Part shown: positions 17,327 to 25,513 of the stretch, piece by piece
Layout: each line of letters starts with the position of its first letter
How positions within the stretch are numbered: the stretch's first letter is position 1
Source of the DNA: Massilia phosphatilytica
GTDB taxonomy: Bacteria > Pseudomonadota > Gammaproteobacteria > Burkholderiales > Burkholderiaceae_D
Length of the DNA stretch: 64,000 nt
NCBI RefSeq assembly: GCF_002968015.1
Contig: NZ_PUIP01000001.1
Span: 1 to 64,000, forward strand
Direction: 5' to 3'
The notes under the pieces: model-generated
Told to the model about the DNA's origin: nothing
What the model saw: the letters and a program-made list of their open reading frames with translations, nothing else
Databases searched by the model: none
Translations under genes and position numbers: made by a program

Positions 17327-18730
17327 ATGAATACGAACGAACGACCATGCACGGTCGCGGTATTGGGTGCTGGTCCGGTGGGCCTTGCGGCTGCGGCGCA
17401 TCTGATCGGGCGCGGCCTGACGCCGCTGGTGCTCGAGGCCGGACCGGCGCCGGGTGCCAACCTGGCGACCTACCGCCACGTACGCCTGTTCTCGCCGTGG
17501 CAGTACGACGTGGACAAGGCTGCGCGTCAGCTGCTGGAGCGCCACGGGTGGACGGCGCCAGCCGCGGATGTCTTGCCGACTGCCGGCGAACTGGTCGACG
17601 GCTATCTTGCGCCGCTGGCGGCCACGCCCGAGATAGCGCCGCACCTGCTGCTTGGACACCGCGTCACCGCGATCACGCGCGTCGGCTTCGACAAGGTCCG
17701 GACGAAGGGGCGCGAGGGTGCGCCGTTCCTCATCCGCGCCGACACGGCCGCCGGACCGCGCCAGTTCCTGGTCGGCGCAGTGATCGACGCCACGGGCACG
17801 TGGTCGCATCCGAACCCGTTGGGGGCAGATGGCATTCCCGCGCTCGGCGAAGCGGCGTTGGCCGCGCGCATCGATTACGGCATGCCCGACGTGCTCGGGA
17901 GCGCACGCGCCCGTTTCGAGGGGAAGCGGGTCCTCGTCGTCGGTGCCGGGCACTCGGCGGCCGGCACGCTCATCGCACTCGCCCGGCTGGCGCTGGACGC
18001 CCCTGAGACACGCATCGTGTGGGCGGCCCGGGGCAGCCGGCTCGACCGCGTATTCGGCGGCGGGGACGCGGACGGATTGCCGGCGCGTGGCCAGTTGGGG
18101 ATGCGTCTCAAGGCGCTGCGCGACACGGGCGGCCTGGAATTGCGCCAGGGCTTCCGCATCCAGGCGGTGGACGAGACTGGTGGAAAGCTGCGGGTGACGG
18201 GCGCCCCGGTCGACGGCACGGTGCCGGTGATCGACGGCATCGACCGGATCGTCTGCGCGGCGGGTGCGCGGCCCGACCTGGGCCTGGCCCGAGAATTGCG
18301 CGTGCGTCACGACCCCTGGCTCGAGAGCACGGATGCGCTGGCGCCGTTGATCGACCCGAACGAACACAGTTGCGGGACCGTGCGGCCGCACGGACACCGC
18401 GAGCTGGCGCACCCGGAGCCCGGCTATTACGTCGTCGGCGCCAAGAGTTATGGGCGCGCGCCGAACTTCCTGCTGGCGACCGGGTACGAGCAGGTGCGTT
18501 CGGTCGTCGCCGCGCTGGCGGGCGACCTGGAGGCCGCCGACGACGTGCAGCTCGACCTCCCGCAAACGGGCATCTGCAATACGCGGCTCGCCTTCGATGA
18601 TGCATCCGGGCCGGTGGGGACGTGCTGCGGCGCGGCCCCTGAGGCAGCAGCGGCCTGCTGCGTGCCGGCACCGTCCCCGGCCGGCGCCTGCGCCTGCCGC
18701 AAGCCGGCCGCGGCGGACTGCTGCGCCTGA
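17327..18730 (+). CDS. ArsO-like FAD/NAD(P)-binding flavoprotein with cysteine-rich tail
   Basis: The 467-residue protein has an N-terminal FAD-binding Rossmann motif (VLGAGPVGLAAAAHL, about 12-26) and a second dinucleotide motif (VLVVGAGHSAAGTLIALARLAL, about 204-225), as in flavin monooxygenases. An ATG (MDATGTW-like) signature, ATGTW, is also present. The last ~40 residues contain four cysteine clusters: TCCG, ACCV, ACACR and DCCA. It sits in an ars cluster, divergent from arsRCBH and before an MFS gene, as ArsO-type flavoproteins do. The tail could bind As(III) or a metal; that is inference. GGGAGA at 17315-17320 favours ATG 17327 over 17321 or 17240. Confidence 0.8.
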   Translation: MNTNERPCTVAVLGAGPVGLAAAAHLIGRGLTPLVLEAGPAPGANLATYRHVRLFSPWQYDVDKAARQLLERHGWTAPAADVLPTAGELVDGYLAPLAATPEIAPHLLLGHRVTAITRVGFDKVRTKGREGAPFLIRADTAAGPRQFLVGAVIDATGTWSHPNPLGADGIPALGEAALAARIDYGMPDVLGSARARFEGKRVLVVGAGHSAAGTLIALARLALDAPETRIVWAARGSRLDRVFGGGDADGLPARGQLGMRLKALRDTGGLELRQGFRIQAVDETGGKLRVTGAPVDGTVPVIDGIDRIVCAAGARPDLGLARELRVRHDPWLESTDALAPLIDPNEHSCGTVRPHGHRELAHPEPGYYVVGAKSYGRAPNFLLATGYEQVRSVVAALAGDLEAADDVQLDLPQTGICNTRLAFDDASGPVGTCCGAAPEAAAACCVPAPSPAGACACRKPAAADCCA

Positions 18731-18742
18731 CCTGGAGTGCGC

Positions 18743-19957
18743 ATGCACGGGCCATCGAAGACCATCGGCATTCTCGCCGTCACCCAGATCGTGTCCTGGG
18801 GGTCGCTGTACTACGCCTTCGCCATCCTGGCACCTGGTATCCGGCGCGAGCTCGGCCTCGCGCCGGAAGAGGTGTTCGGTGCGTTTTCGTGGGCGCTGCT
18901 CGTCGCCGGGGCGGCCGCCACGCCGGTCGGGATACTGCTGGACCGCCACGGCGGCCGCTATGTGATGGCCGGCGGCTCGTTCCTGTCTTTCCTGGGCCTC
19001 GGGTGGCTCGGCCGCTGCACGGGCGCGGCGTCGTATTACGCCGCCTGGACCCTGATCGGCCTCGCGATGGCGCTCACGCTGTACGAAGCCGCGTTCGCCA
19101 CGATCCAGCGGCGTCTCGACGCCGGCGCCAGGCAGGCGATGTCGACGCTGACGCTGTTCGGCGGTTTCGCCAGCACGCTGTTCTGGCCGTTGACGGCCCG
19201 GCTCGAGGCTTCATACGGGTGGCGCGACACCTGCTTGTGGTTCGGGATCGTACAACTCGCCGTGTGCATGCCGTTGCACCTGTGCCTCGGCGCCGACGTC
19301 TCCCGCAACGTCCGGCAGGCGCACGCCGGTCCGGCACGGGCACACACGCTGACGCAAGCCATACGGCATCCCGCGTTCTGGACGCTGGCACTGGCATTCG
19401 CGGCCAATACCTTCGTCTTCTCGGCCACGGCAGTGCACCTCATTGCGTTGTTCGAACGCCTGGGCCAGGCGCAGGGGACCGCGGTGCTGCTGGCCGCGCT
19501 GATCGGTCCGATGCAGGTGGCGGGGCGCGTCGGAGAGATGGCGTTTGCGCGGTACACGGGCCCGCAAACGGTCGGCAAGCTGACGTTCGCGATGCTGCCG
19601 GCGGGCCTGGCCGTCATCATGCTGGGCGGTGCCCGGGCCTGGTCGGTGGCCATCTTCTGCGTCCTGTACGGATTGAGCAACGGCATTCTGACGATCCTGC
19701 GCGGATCGCTGCCCCGGGCGTTGTTCGGCCGGGAACACTATGGTGCCATCGCGGGTGCCATGGCCGCGCCCGCGCTGCTGTCGAAGGCGGCGGGGCCGCT
19801 GATCGCGGCAGCGCTCCTGCGCCGGGCGGATGGCCCGATGGCGCTGCTGTCGGTGCTGCTGGTCATGTCGATCGCGTCCCTTGCGTTCTACCTGCGTGCG
19901 GTCGGTACCGGCGACAGGTCGCGACCGGACAAAACTTTTGACAAGCGTCCCGTCTGA
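18743..19957 (+). CDS. MFS transporter in the arsenic cluster (possibly ArsK-like)
   Basis: The 404-residue protein has twelve predicted helices with the MFS motif GILLDRHGGRYVM near residues 68-80 and a second copy-like region GRVGEMAFARYTG in the C-half. It starts 12 bases after the Cys-tailed flavoprotein (GGAG ribosome site, ATG 18743) and precedes a second arsR by 35 bases, so it is part of a plus-strand arsenic operon. An As(III)- or organoarsenical-efflux role as for ArsK is plausible. ArsJ is less likely because no GAPDH gene is beside it. Substrate is inference from context. Confidence 0.75.
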   Translation: MHGPSKTIGILAVTQIVSWGSLYYAFAILAPGIRRELGLAPEEVFGAFSWALLVAGAAATPVGILLDRHGGRYVMAGGSFLSFLGLGWLGRCTGAASYYAAWTLIGLAMALTLYEAAFATIQRRLDAGARQAMSTLTLFGGFASTLFWPLTARLEASYGWRDTCLWFGIVQLAVCMPLHLCLGADVSRNVRQAHAGPARAHTLTQAIRHPAFWTLALAFAANTFVFSATAVHLIALFERLGQAQGTAVLLAALIGPMQVAGRVGEMAFARYTGPQTVGKLTFAMLPAGLAVIMLGGARAWSVAIFCVLYGLSNGILTILRGSLPRALFGREHYGAIAGAMAAPALLSKAAGPLIAAALLRRADGPMALLSVLLVMSIASLAFYLRAVGTGDRSRPDKTFDKRPV

Positions 19958-19992
19958 CGACTATCCTGCGTTCGCCCAACAACGAGCGAACC

Positions 19993-20310
19993 ATGTCCAA
20001 GTCCTGCTGTCCCCCGGCGACCGATCGCGCCCGTACGACGGAAATCGATGTCGACGACCTCGCGCGCATGTGCAAGGCGCTGTCGCATCCCGCGCGCGTC
20101 CAGCTGCTGCGCCACCTGATCGATCACGGCGAGTGCTATTTCGGGAACCTGGCCGACGTTTTGCCGCTGGCGCCGTCGACGATCTCGCAGCATGTCACGA
20201 TCCTGAAGGATGCCGGCCTGATCGAAGGCTCGTCGGACTTGCAACGGGTCTGCTACTGCGTCAACCAGGACCGGCTGCAGCAGCTGAAGCAGGCGATCGG
20301 CGCGCTTTAG
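19993..20310 (+). CDS. Second ArsR-family repressor, N-terminal cysteine pair
   Basis: The 105-residue winged-helix protein has MCKALSHPARVQLLRHL (about 26-42) and recognition helix APSTISQHVTILKDAGLIEG (about 60-79). Cysteines occur at 5-6 (SKSCCPP), 27, 48 (GECYF), 87 and 89. An N-terminal Cys pair plus a Cys near residue 48-55 resembles the As(III) site of Corynebacterium ArsR, so its sensing site differs from that of the arsR at 16832-17128. Its stop overlaps the converging GNAT gene by four bases. Confidence 0.87.
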   Translation: MSKSCCPPATDRARTTEIDVDDLARMCKALSHPARVQLLRHLIDHGECYFGNLADVLPLAPSTISQHVTILKDAGLIEGSSDLQRVCYCVNQDRLQQLKQAIGAL

Positions 20311-20822
20311 CGCCCGCCATCCTTGCCGAGATTCAGCTCCCAGTAACCCACGTCTACCCAGCGGCCAAATTTCATGCCCACTTCCGTGAAGTGAGCAACC
20401 TTGCGGAAACCCAGTGCTTCATGCAGGCCGACGCTGCCTTCATTCGGCTGCGCGATGCCGCCGATGACGAGATGCAGTTCGCGTTTGCGCAGCTCGTCCA
20501 ACAGCGCCCCGTACAGAGTCCGACCCAGTCCGCGGCCGGTGCAGACCTTGTCCAGGTAGACCGTGCTCTCGACGGAGAAGCGATAGGCCGGCCGCACACG
20601 CCATTTCGTCGCATACGCATAGCCGGCGAGCTCGCCGTCGACTTCCAGCACGAGCCACGGCAGTCCGGCGGCATCGACGTCGGCGATGCGCCGGGCCATC
20701 TCCTGGTCGCTCACCGCGTCTTCTTCGAAGCTGACCGTCGTCGTCGTGACGTAATGGTTGTAGATGGCGCAGATGCGGGCGGCATCCAGCGGCGTGGCGG
20801 GGCGGATGCGGGTGGCGGTCAT
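20307..20822 (-). CDS. GNAT N-acetyltransferase, phosphinothricin-acetyltransferase/ArsN1-like
   Basis: The 171-residue protein starts TRIRPATPLDAARICAIYNHYVTTTTVSFEE, the signature of the phosphinothricin acetyltransferase branch. It has the acetyl-CoA motif VCTGRGLGRTLYGALLDEL (R/Q-x-x-G-x-G/A) near residues 93-111 and a C-terminal HEALGFRKVAHFTEVGMKFGRWVD. Relatives in ars clusters (ArsN1) acetylate the antibiotic arsinothricin; others act on phosphinothricin or methionine sulfone. Adjacency to the second arsR suggests the arsenic role, but transcription is opposite and its ATG overlaps the upstream small gene by four bases, so it may be a housekeeping acetyltransferase instead. Confidence 0.8.
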   Translation of the reverse strand: MTATRIRPATPLDAARICAIYNHYVTTTTVSFEEDAVSDQEMARRIADVDAAGLPWLVLEVDGELAGYAYATKWRVRPAYRFSVESTVYLDKVCTGRGLGRTLYGALLDELRKRELHLVIGGIAQPNEGSVGLHEALGFRKVAHFTEVGMKFGRWVDVGYWELNLGKDGGR

Positions 20823-21010
20823 GGTTGCTCGCCGGCCTGCTCCGGATGACGTGCCTCCCACGCCGCCAGCGCTTCCTTGTAGTTGGCAAGCAGCATCTGG
20901 TAGACGTCGAAGATGCAGTTCGGACAGCCGGAGCCGCAGCAATCTTCCAGGGCAGGTTCGATGGGCGGCAGCGGCCGCGGGTCGGGCAGGGGTGGGACGG
21001 GATCTGACAT
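20819..21010 (-). CDS. Oxidoreductase-like small protein (Oxidored-like family)
   Basis: The 63-residue product is Pro-rich at the N-terminus (SDPVPPLPDPRPLPP) and then has the motif EDCCGSGCPNCIFDVYQML, the four-cysteine signature of the bacterial Oxidored-like (N-terminal oxidoreductase-like) family, common in betaproteobacteria. The cysteines probably bind a metal or act in redox chemistry; function is unknown. ATG 21010 is preferred over a start four codons upstream. The gene overlaps the GNAT start by four bases (ATGA). Confidence 0.75.
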   Translation of the reverse strand: MSDPVPPLPDPRPLPPIEPALEDCCGSGCPNCIFDVYQMLLANYKEALAAWEARHPEQAGEQP

Positions 21011-21053
21011 GCGGGGCAGCATACCCCAAACCCGCCCCGCGCGTCGAGTATGC

Positions 21054-21515
21054 CTACCCGTTCAGCTCATAGCTGCGCAGCACGAACACCGTCTTGCCGT
21101 TGCGCTTCGCGCAGACGCCTTTCATGACTTCGCCCTCACCCAGGTCCCACGTGAGGGCGCTGCCGGCCGGCTTGCTCGCGCACGCCGCGTGCGCCTCGGC
21201 GGGGACGGGCGGCAGCTTCGGCGGCGGCGGCGGCGGCGGTGCGGGGACGGGCGGGACGCCGGGCACGGCCGGGATGGCCGGCAGGGCGGGCGGCACACCG
21301 CTTTCCTGTGCGTCCGGTACGGGCGGTGCGGGCGGCCTTGGTGGCGCGGGCGGGACCGGCGGGGCTGGGGGCACGGGCGGGGCCTTGCACTTGCCGGTGG
21401 TCGTCTTGCAATGGATGCTGATGTGGACGTGCGTGTCCGCAGCTTCGTCCGTGTTCTGTGCCAGCGCGGGCAGCATGACGGCGCCCAGCAGGAGGCCGAG
21501 GGTGGCAGCTTTCAT
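21054..21515 (-). CDS. Secreted proline-rich protein, unknown function
   Basis: The 153-residue product has a signal peptide (ATLGLLLGAVMLPALA, cleavage near residue 19). A short region THVHISIHC follows, then a long proline-rich stretch at about 45-105 built of VPPAPP/APPVPP repeats. A small C-terminal domain (about 108-153) has two cysteines, TWDLGEGEVMKGVCAKRNG and FVLRSYELNG. It is probably periplasmic, with the Pro-rich part as an extended linker or wall-spanning region. ATG 21515 has a good AAGGAGA site. It lies downstream of, and on the same strand as, a two-component system whose sensor has the same kind of proline-rich repeat. Confidence 0.65.
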   Translation of the reverse strand: MKAATLGLLLGAVMLPALAQNTDEAADTHVHISIHCKTTTGKCKAPPVPPAPPVPPAPPRPPAPPVPDAQESGVPPALPAIPAVPGVPPVPAPPPPPPPKLPPVPAEAHAACASKPAGSALTWDLGEGEVMKGVCAKRNGKTVFVLRSYELNG

Positions 21516-21607
21516 TGAGGTCTTCTCCTTGTCGCGGCCCGCGCGGCGCGGCGGGCCATGTCGGTATCCTGCCTCCCGATTGTGGAGAAAAAATGAAGAC
21601 GCGCGGA

Positions 21608-22285
21608 TCAGAGATCGAAACGGTAGCCGAGCCCGTAGATCGAACGGATCGCGTCCACGCCCGGCAGCGCGGCGTCGAGCTTGCGCCTGAGGTTCTTGAC
21701 GTGGGTGTCGATCGCGCGGTCCGTCACGTCGAGGCTCGCGTTGCCCTCGCGCGCGAGGTCGAGCAGCTGGGCGCGCGAAAAGACCTGGCCGGGACGGCGC
21801 GCCAGCGCGGCCAGGATGCCGTATTCCGTCGGCGTCAGGTCGAGCGTCTTCCCGTGGACGGCGATGCGGCGGGCCAGCGTGTCGACGACGATGACCGGGG
21901 CTGGACGTCCCGCGCGGCGCAGGATCGCCTTGATGCGGGCGACGAGTTCGCGCGGACTGAACGGCTTGCACAGGTAATCGTCGGCGCCCGCGTCGAGGCC
22001 CAGCAGGCGGTCGATTTCTTCCACGCGCGCCGTCACCATCACGACGGGCAGGCCGGCGAGGACCGGGTTTGCGTCGGCGCGCAGCGCGCGGCACAGCGCC
22101 AGACCGTCGAGCCCCGGGAGCATCAGGTCCAGCACGACGAGGGCGGGCGGATCGCGGCGCAATGCGTCCAGCGCGGCGGCGCCGTCGCCGAACACGTCGG
22201 CCGTGTAGCCGGCTGCGCGCGCGTAGTCGGCCACCAGCGCGGCCAGTTCCGGCTCGTCCTCGACGATGGCGATGCGGTCGTTCAT
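21608..22285 (-). CDS. OmpR-family response regulator (BaeR-like)
   Basis: The 225-residue protein has a receiver domain (1-115) with acidic pocket D10/E11, phospho-acceptor D53 in VVLDLMLPG and K in CKPFSPREL. It also has an OmpR winged-helix domain (about 130-225) ending AIRSIYGLGYRFDL. It is the second gene of a pair with the sensor kinase, with an ATGA overlap. The target is not known; the Pro-rich secreted protein 90 bases downstream is a candidate. Confidence 0.92.
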   Translation of the reverse strand: MNDRIAIVEDEPELAALVADYARAAGYTADVFGDGAAALDALRRDPPALVVLDLMLPGLDGLALCRALRADANPVLAGLPVVMVTARVEEIDRLLGLDAGADDYLCKPFSPRELVARIKAILRRAGRPAPVIVVDTLARRIAVHGKTLDLTPTEYGILAALARRPGQVFSRAQLLDLAREGNASLDVTDRAIDTHVKNLRRKLDAALPGVDAIRSIYGLGYRFDL

Positions 22286-23838
22286 GCCTGGTCTCCCGCG
22301 CGCGGCAGCGTGATGGTCGCGCGCAGGCCGCCGGACGGCGCATGCGCGAAGGCGAGGGTGCCGCCCTGGGCTTCCAGCAGGCGGCGGCACAGCGCGAGTC
22401 CGAGGCCGGCGCCCCCGTGCGCGCGGCTGCGCGATGCGTCGACCCGGTAGAAGCGGTCGCCGAGGCGCACCAGCGCGTCGTCCGGTACGCCGGGCGCGCT
22501 ATCGTCCAGGTGCACATGGATGCCGCGGTCGTCCGCGTCCGCATGCAGGTGGACGCGGCCGCCGGGCGCCGTGTAGCGCAGGCTGTTCTCGAACAGGTTG
22601 GCGAGCACCTGGCGCATGCGGTCCGGGTCCGCTTTCACTTGCGTCGCGGCCGGCCCGGGGCCGAGGTCGAGCGCGAGGCCGGCTTGTTCGAAGCGTTGTT
22701 CGAAGCCGCGGGCCTCGGCGCAGGTGAACGCCCACAGGTCGAGCGCGACCGGTTTGCAATCGAGCGCGCCGACGTCCGCCCGGGCCAGCGCATACAGCTC
22801 GTCGATCAGTTTGTTCAGCGCGAGCACCTGGCGCAGCATCGCGTCGAGGGTGTCCGGCGTGGCGCTGCGCACGCCGTCCTGCAGCGCTTCCAGCTGGGCG
22901 CGCAGCACGGCCAGCGGCGTACGCAATTCATGCGACGTGTCCGCGACCCACTGGCGGCGTGCCTGTTCCGCGCCAGCCAGCCGGGCCGCGAGGGCGTTGA
23001 AGTGGCGCGCGAGGTCGCCCAGTTCGTCGCTGCGGTGCGCGGGGAGGCGCAGGTCGAAGTGACCCTCGGACAGCGCCCGGCTGCCCGCGGCCAGTTGCCG
23101 GATCGGACTGCGGAAGTGGCGCGCGAGCAGCACGGCGGCGACGGCGCTGAGCCCCACCGCGAGCGCGACAATCTGCCACAGGCTGCTGGTCAGTTGCTGC
23201 AGGAAGGCATACGCCAGCGCGTCGCCGGGGCGGGCGTCGCGGACGACGGCCAGGTAGCCGATCGTGCGGCCGTCCACCTCGACCGCGCGCCGGGCGGTGG
23301 CGGCGTCCGCACCCGGCCGGCGGCCGGCCAGCCAGGCGCCTTGCGCATCGAGCAGCGAGACGCGGCGCGCCAGCGGCAACGGGCCGGGAGCCGGACCATC
23401 GGGCAGGACAGGGACATCGTGCACGCGCGGCCCGGGCAGCGGCGGCAGCGGCGGGGCCGGCGGCGCGGGCGGGGCAGGGGGCACGGGCGCCACCGGCGCA
23501 ACGGGGACGACAGCGGGCGCGCCTGCGGTGCCCCCGTTCTCGCGCAGGCGCGCGAGGCGCGCGAGCTCCTGCGCGATCCAGTCCTGGCGGTCGGTAGCGG
23601 GAATGAACCCCCAGCCGTTGCCGGCGCGGTAGCGGCGCGCGAGCGTGGTGGACAGTTCTTCCAGGCGATCCAGTTCGATCCCGGCGGCGTAGTCGCCGAA
23701 GCTGGCCAGCACGTTCTGGCGCAGCAGGAACACGGCGCAGGCGGCCACGGCGAGGATCGCCAGCAGGACGGACGCGAACAGGCGGTGGCCGATGGAGAAC
23801 TTCAAGTCGTTGACGAGTAGGAATTGACGAAGAAGCAT
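22282..23838 (-). CDS. Sensor histidine kinase with proline-rich periplasmic insert
   Basis: The 518-residue kinase has a first membrane helix (about 18-38), a periplasmic domain (about 40-215), a second helix (about 218-242), HAMP, and HisKA with DTSHELRTPLAVL. The HATPase domain has an N box (NLFENSLRY), a DDSAPGVP segment and GAGLGLALCRRLLEAQGG. The overall type is BaeS-like. The periplasmic part contains an unusual insert at about 108-138 of VAPVAPVPPAPPAPPAPPLP type, repetitive and without secondary structure. The short-interval repeat suggests length variation by slippage. Its response regulator overlaps it by four bases. Confidence 0.9.
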   Translation of the reverse strand: MLLRQFLLVNDLKFSIGHRLFASVLLAILAVAACAVFLLRQNVLASFGDYAAGIELDRLEELSTTLARRYRAGNGWGFIPATDRQDWIAQELARLARLRENGGTAGAPAVVPVAPVAPVPPAPPAPPAPPLPPLPGPRVHDVPVLPDGPAPGPLPLARRVSLLDAQGAWLAGRRPGADAATARRAVEVDGRTIGYLAVVRDARPGDALAYAFLQQLTSSLWQIVALAVGLSAVAAVLLARHFRSPIRQLAAGSRALSEGHFDLRLPAHRSDELGDLARHFNALAARLAGAEQARRQWVADTSHELRTPLAVLRAQLEALQDGVRSATPDTLDAMLRQVLALNKLIDELYALARADVGALDCKPVALDLWAFTCAEARGFEQRFEQAGLALDLGPGPAATQVKADPDRMRQVLANLFENSLRYTAPGGRVHLHADADDRGIHVHLDDSAPGVPDDALVRLGDRFYRVDASRSRAHGGAGLGLALCRRLLEAQGGTLAFAHAPSGGLRATITLPRAGDQA

Positions 23839-24011
23839 TCTAGGACAATTCGTGTGGTAAATACGACGTGGTAGCGGTGGTCTACCCGATATGGCTGGAC
23901 AGAGTATCGATTTTGCGCAAATGATGACATGTATCCAGAATGCAGCTATATTTTCCTCAAATAAAAAATCGGCCGTCGAACCAATAGAGCCGACGACTCG
24001 GGAGACAAGTT

Positions 24012-25451
24012 ATGTTGAATTGGTTGAAAACGACGCTGGTGCCGTCCGCGTCGGCGTTCGCGCCGACCGGACGATCCGGCATGACGGCCCGCGTGCGCAG
24101 CCTGGTGCTGAATGCGCGCGACGGCAGCATCCGCACGGCGATCAACGCGGCGCGCCTGCGCAAGGAGGTCGACCAATCGCTCGACAAGGCGCGCCAGCAG
24201 TACACCGCGTCGCGGGAACTGGCGGCGTCGGCACGCGAGGTGACCGCGTTGTCGGCCAGCGTCAAGGCCGGCACGGACGATATCGCGGGCACGGCCGGCC
24301 GTAACCTGGCCGTGGCGCGCGCGTCGATGGACGAACTGTCGCACCTGGAAGCGCGCATGCGCGCGATCGAGGAAAAGGTGGATGGCTTCGCGCGCACCGT
24401 CGGGCAGCTGGACCACCACGCCCGCTCCATCAGCGAATTCGGCGGCATCATCCAGCGCATCGCGAACCAGACGAACCTGCTGGCCATCAACGCCGCGATC
24501 GAGGCGGCGCGCGCGGGCGAGGCCGGCCGCGGCTTCGCCGTCGTGGCGGCCGAGGTGCGGCGCCTGTCGCAGCTGGTCAACGAAGAGACGACGAAGATCG
24601 CGGGCGTCAACAGCGAGATGCGCACGCTGGTCGAGTCGACCACGGGCGCGACCCAGGAAATCCTGGAAGGCGTGAACGTGTCGGCGCGCGAGGTCGGCCT
24701 GGCGGCCGGCCACTTCAAGACCTTCGTCGCCGATTTCGAACGCATGACGGGCACCGTCAACGAGATGGCCGTGGCGATGCAGTCGCTGGACAGCGTCAGC
24801 CAGTCGATCGGCCGCCAGGTCACCGACATGGCGACGAATGCGTCCGACACGGGCAAGGCGATGGCCGATGCCTCGCGCCGCGTCGACGAGGTGCGCGCGA
24901 CCACCGAGGAAATGCAGGGCGTACTGGCCGAGTTCCGCACGGGCGGCACGACGTTCGACAGCCTCGTCGAAGCGACGACGCAGCTGCGCGACGCCGTCGG
25001 GCGCTGCCTCGCCGGCCACCTGGCGCGCGGCGTGGACATCTTCGACCAGGCGTACCGGCCGATCGAGGGCTCGGATCCGCCGCGCTTCACCACCGGGTAC
25101 GACCGCACCGTCGAACACGACCTGCAGGCGTTGTACGACCGCGTGCTCGGCGACCTGCCGGGCTGTACGTATGCGCTGTCGGTGGACACGCGCGGGTACG
25201 CGCCGACCCATAACAGCAAGTTCTCGCAGACGCCGACGGGCCGGCGCGAGCACGATCTCGTCTACTGCCGCAACAAGCGCATCTTCGACGACCCGGTGGG
25301 CGCGAAGCTGGCCGCCAACCGCAAGCCGTTCCTGTTCCAGACCTATCTGCGCGATACGGGCGAGGTGATCAACGACCTGTCGATGCCGCTCGAGATCGGC
25401 GGCCGCCATTGGGGCGCGGTGCGGGTCGGGTTCGATTCCACCAAGTTGTAA
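24012..25451 (+). CDS. Soluble methyl-accepting chemotaxis protein
   Basis: The 479-residue protein lacks membrane segments and has a long coiled-coil signalling domain. The hairpin-tip core [20 protein letters not shown] lies near residues 153-172. The C-terminal domain (about 340-479) contains [13 protein letters not shown] and ends [13 protein letters not shown], a PAS/Cache-like module found at the C-terminus of some cytoplasmic receptors. It would couple to CheA/CheW; the ligand is unknown. ATG 24012 follows GGGAGACAAG. It is monocistronic and ends at a strong terminator. Confidence 0.88.
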   Translation: MLNWLKTTLVPSASAFAPTGRSGMTARVRSLVLNARDGSIRTAINAARLRKEVDQSLDKARQQYTASRELAASAREVTALSASVKAGTDDIAGTAGRNLAVARASMDELSHLEARMRAIEEKVDGFARTVGQLDHHARSISEFGGIIQRIANQTNLLAINAAIEAARAGEAGRGFAVVAAEVRRLSQLVNEETTKIAGVNSEMRTLVESTTGATQEILEGVNVSAREVGLAAGHFKTFVADFERMTGTVNEMAVAMQSLDSVSQSIGRQVTDMATNASDTGKAMADASRRVDEVRATTEEMQGVLAEFRTGGTTFDSLVEATTQLRDAVGRCLAGHLARGVDIFDQAYRPIEGSDPPRFTTGYDRTVEHDLQALYDRVLGDLPGCTYALSVDTRGYAPTHNSKFSQTPTGRREHDLVYCRNKRIFDDPVGAKLAANRKPFLFQTYLRDTGEVINDLSMPLEIGGRHWGAVRVGFDSTKL

Positions 25452-25463
25452 CATCCAACAAAA

Positions 25464-25492
25464 AGGCCGGCGCCCTTGTGAGGCGCCGGCCT
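25464..25492. terminator. Strong GC hairpin terminator between converging genes
   Basis: Arms AGGCCGGCGCC and GGCGCCGGCCT pair around a 7-base loop. A-rich sequence precedes the hairpin, so it has a T-run only on the minus strand. It separates the chemoreceptor (plus) from the FadL-like gene (minus). Confidence 0.8.
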
Positions 25493-25513
25493 GTCATCCG
25501 CGCATGTCGCGCG

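Noticed and set aside
20819..21022. Including the Oxidored-like protein in the arsenic system because of its CCGSGCPNC motif
   Set aside because: The four-cysteine motif is the ordinary family signature in betaproteobacteria and does not by itself imply arsenic binding.
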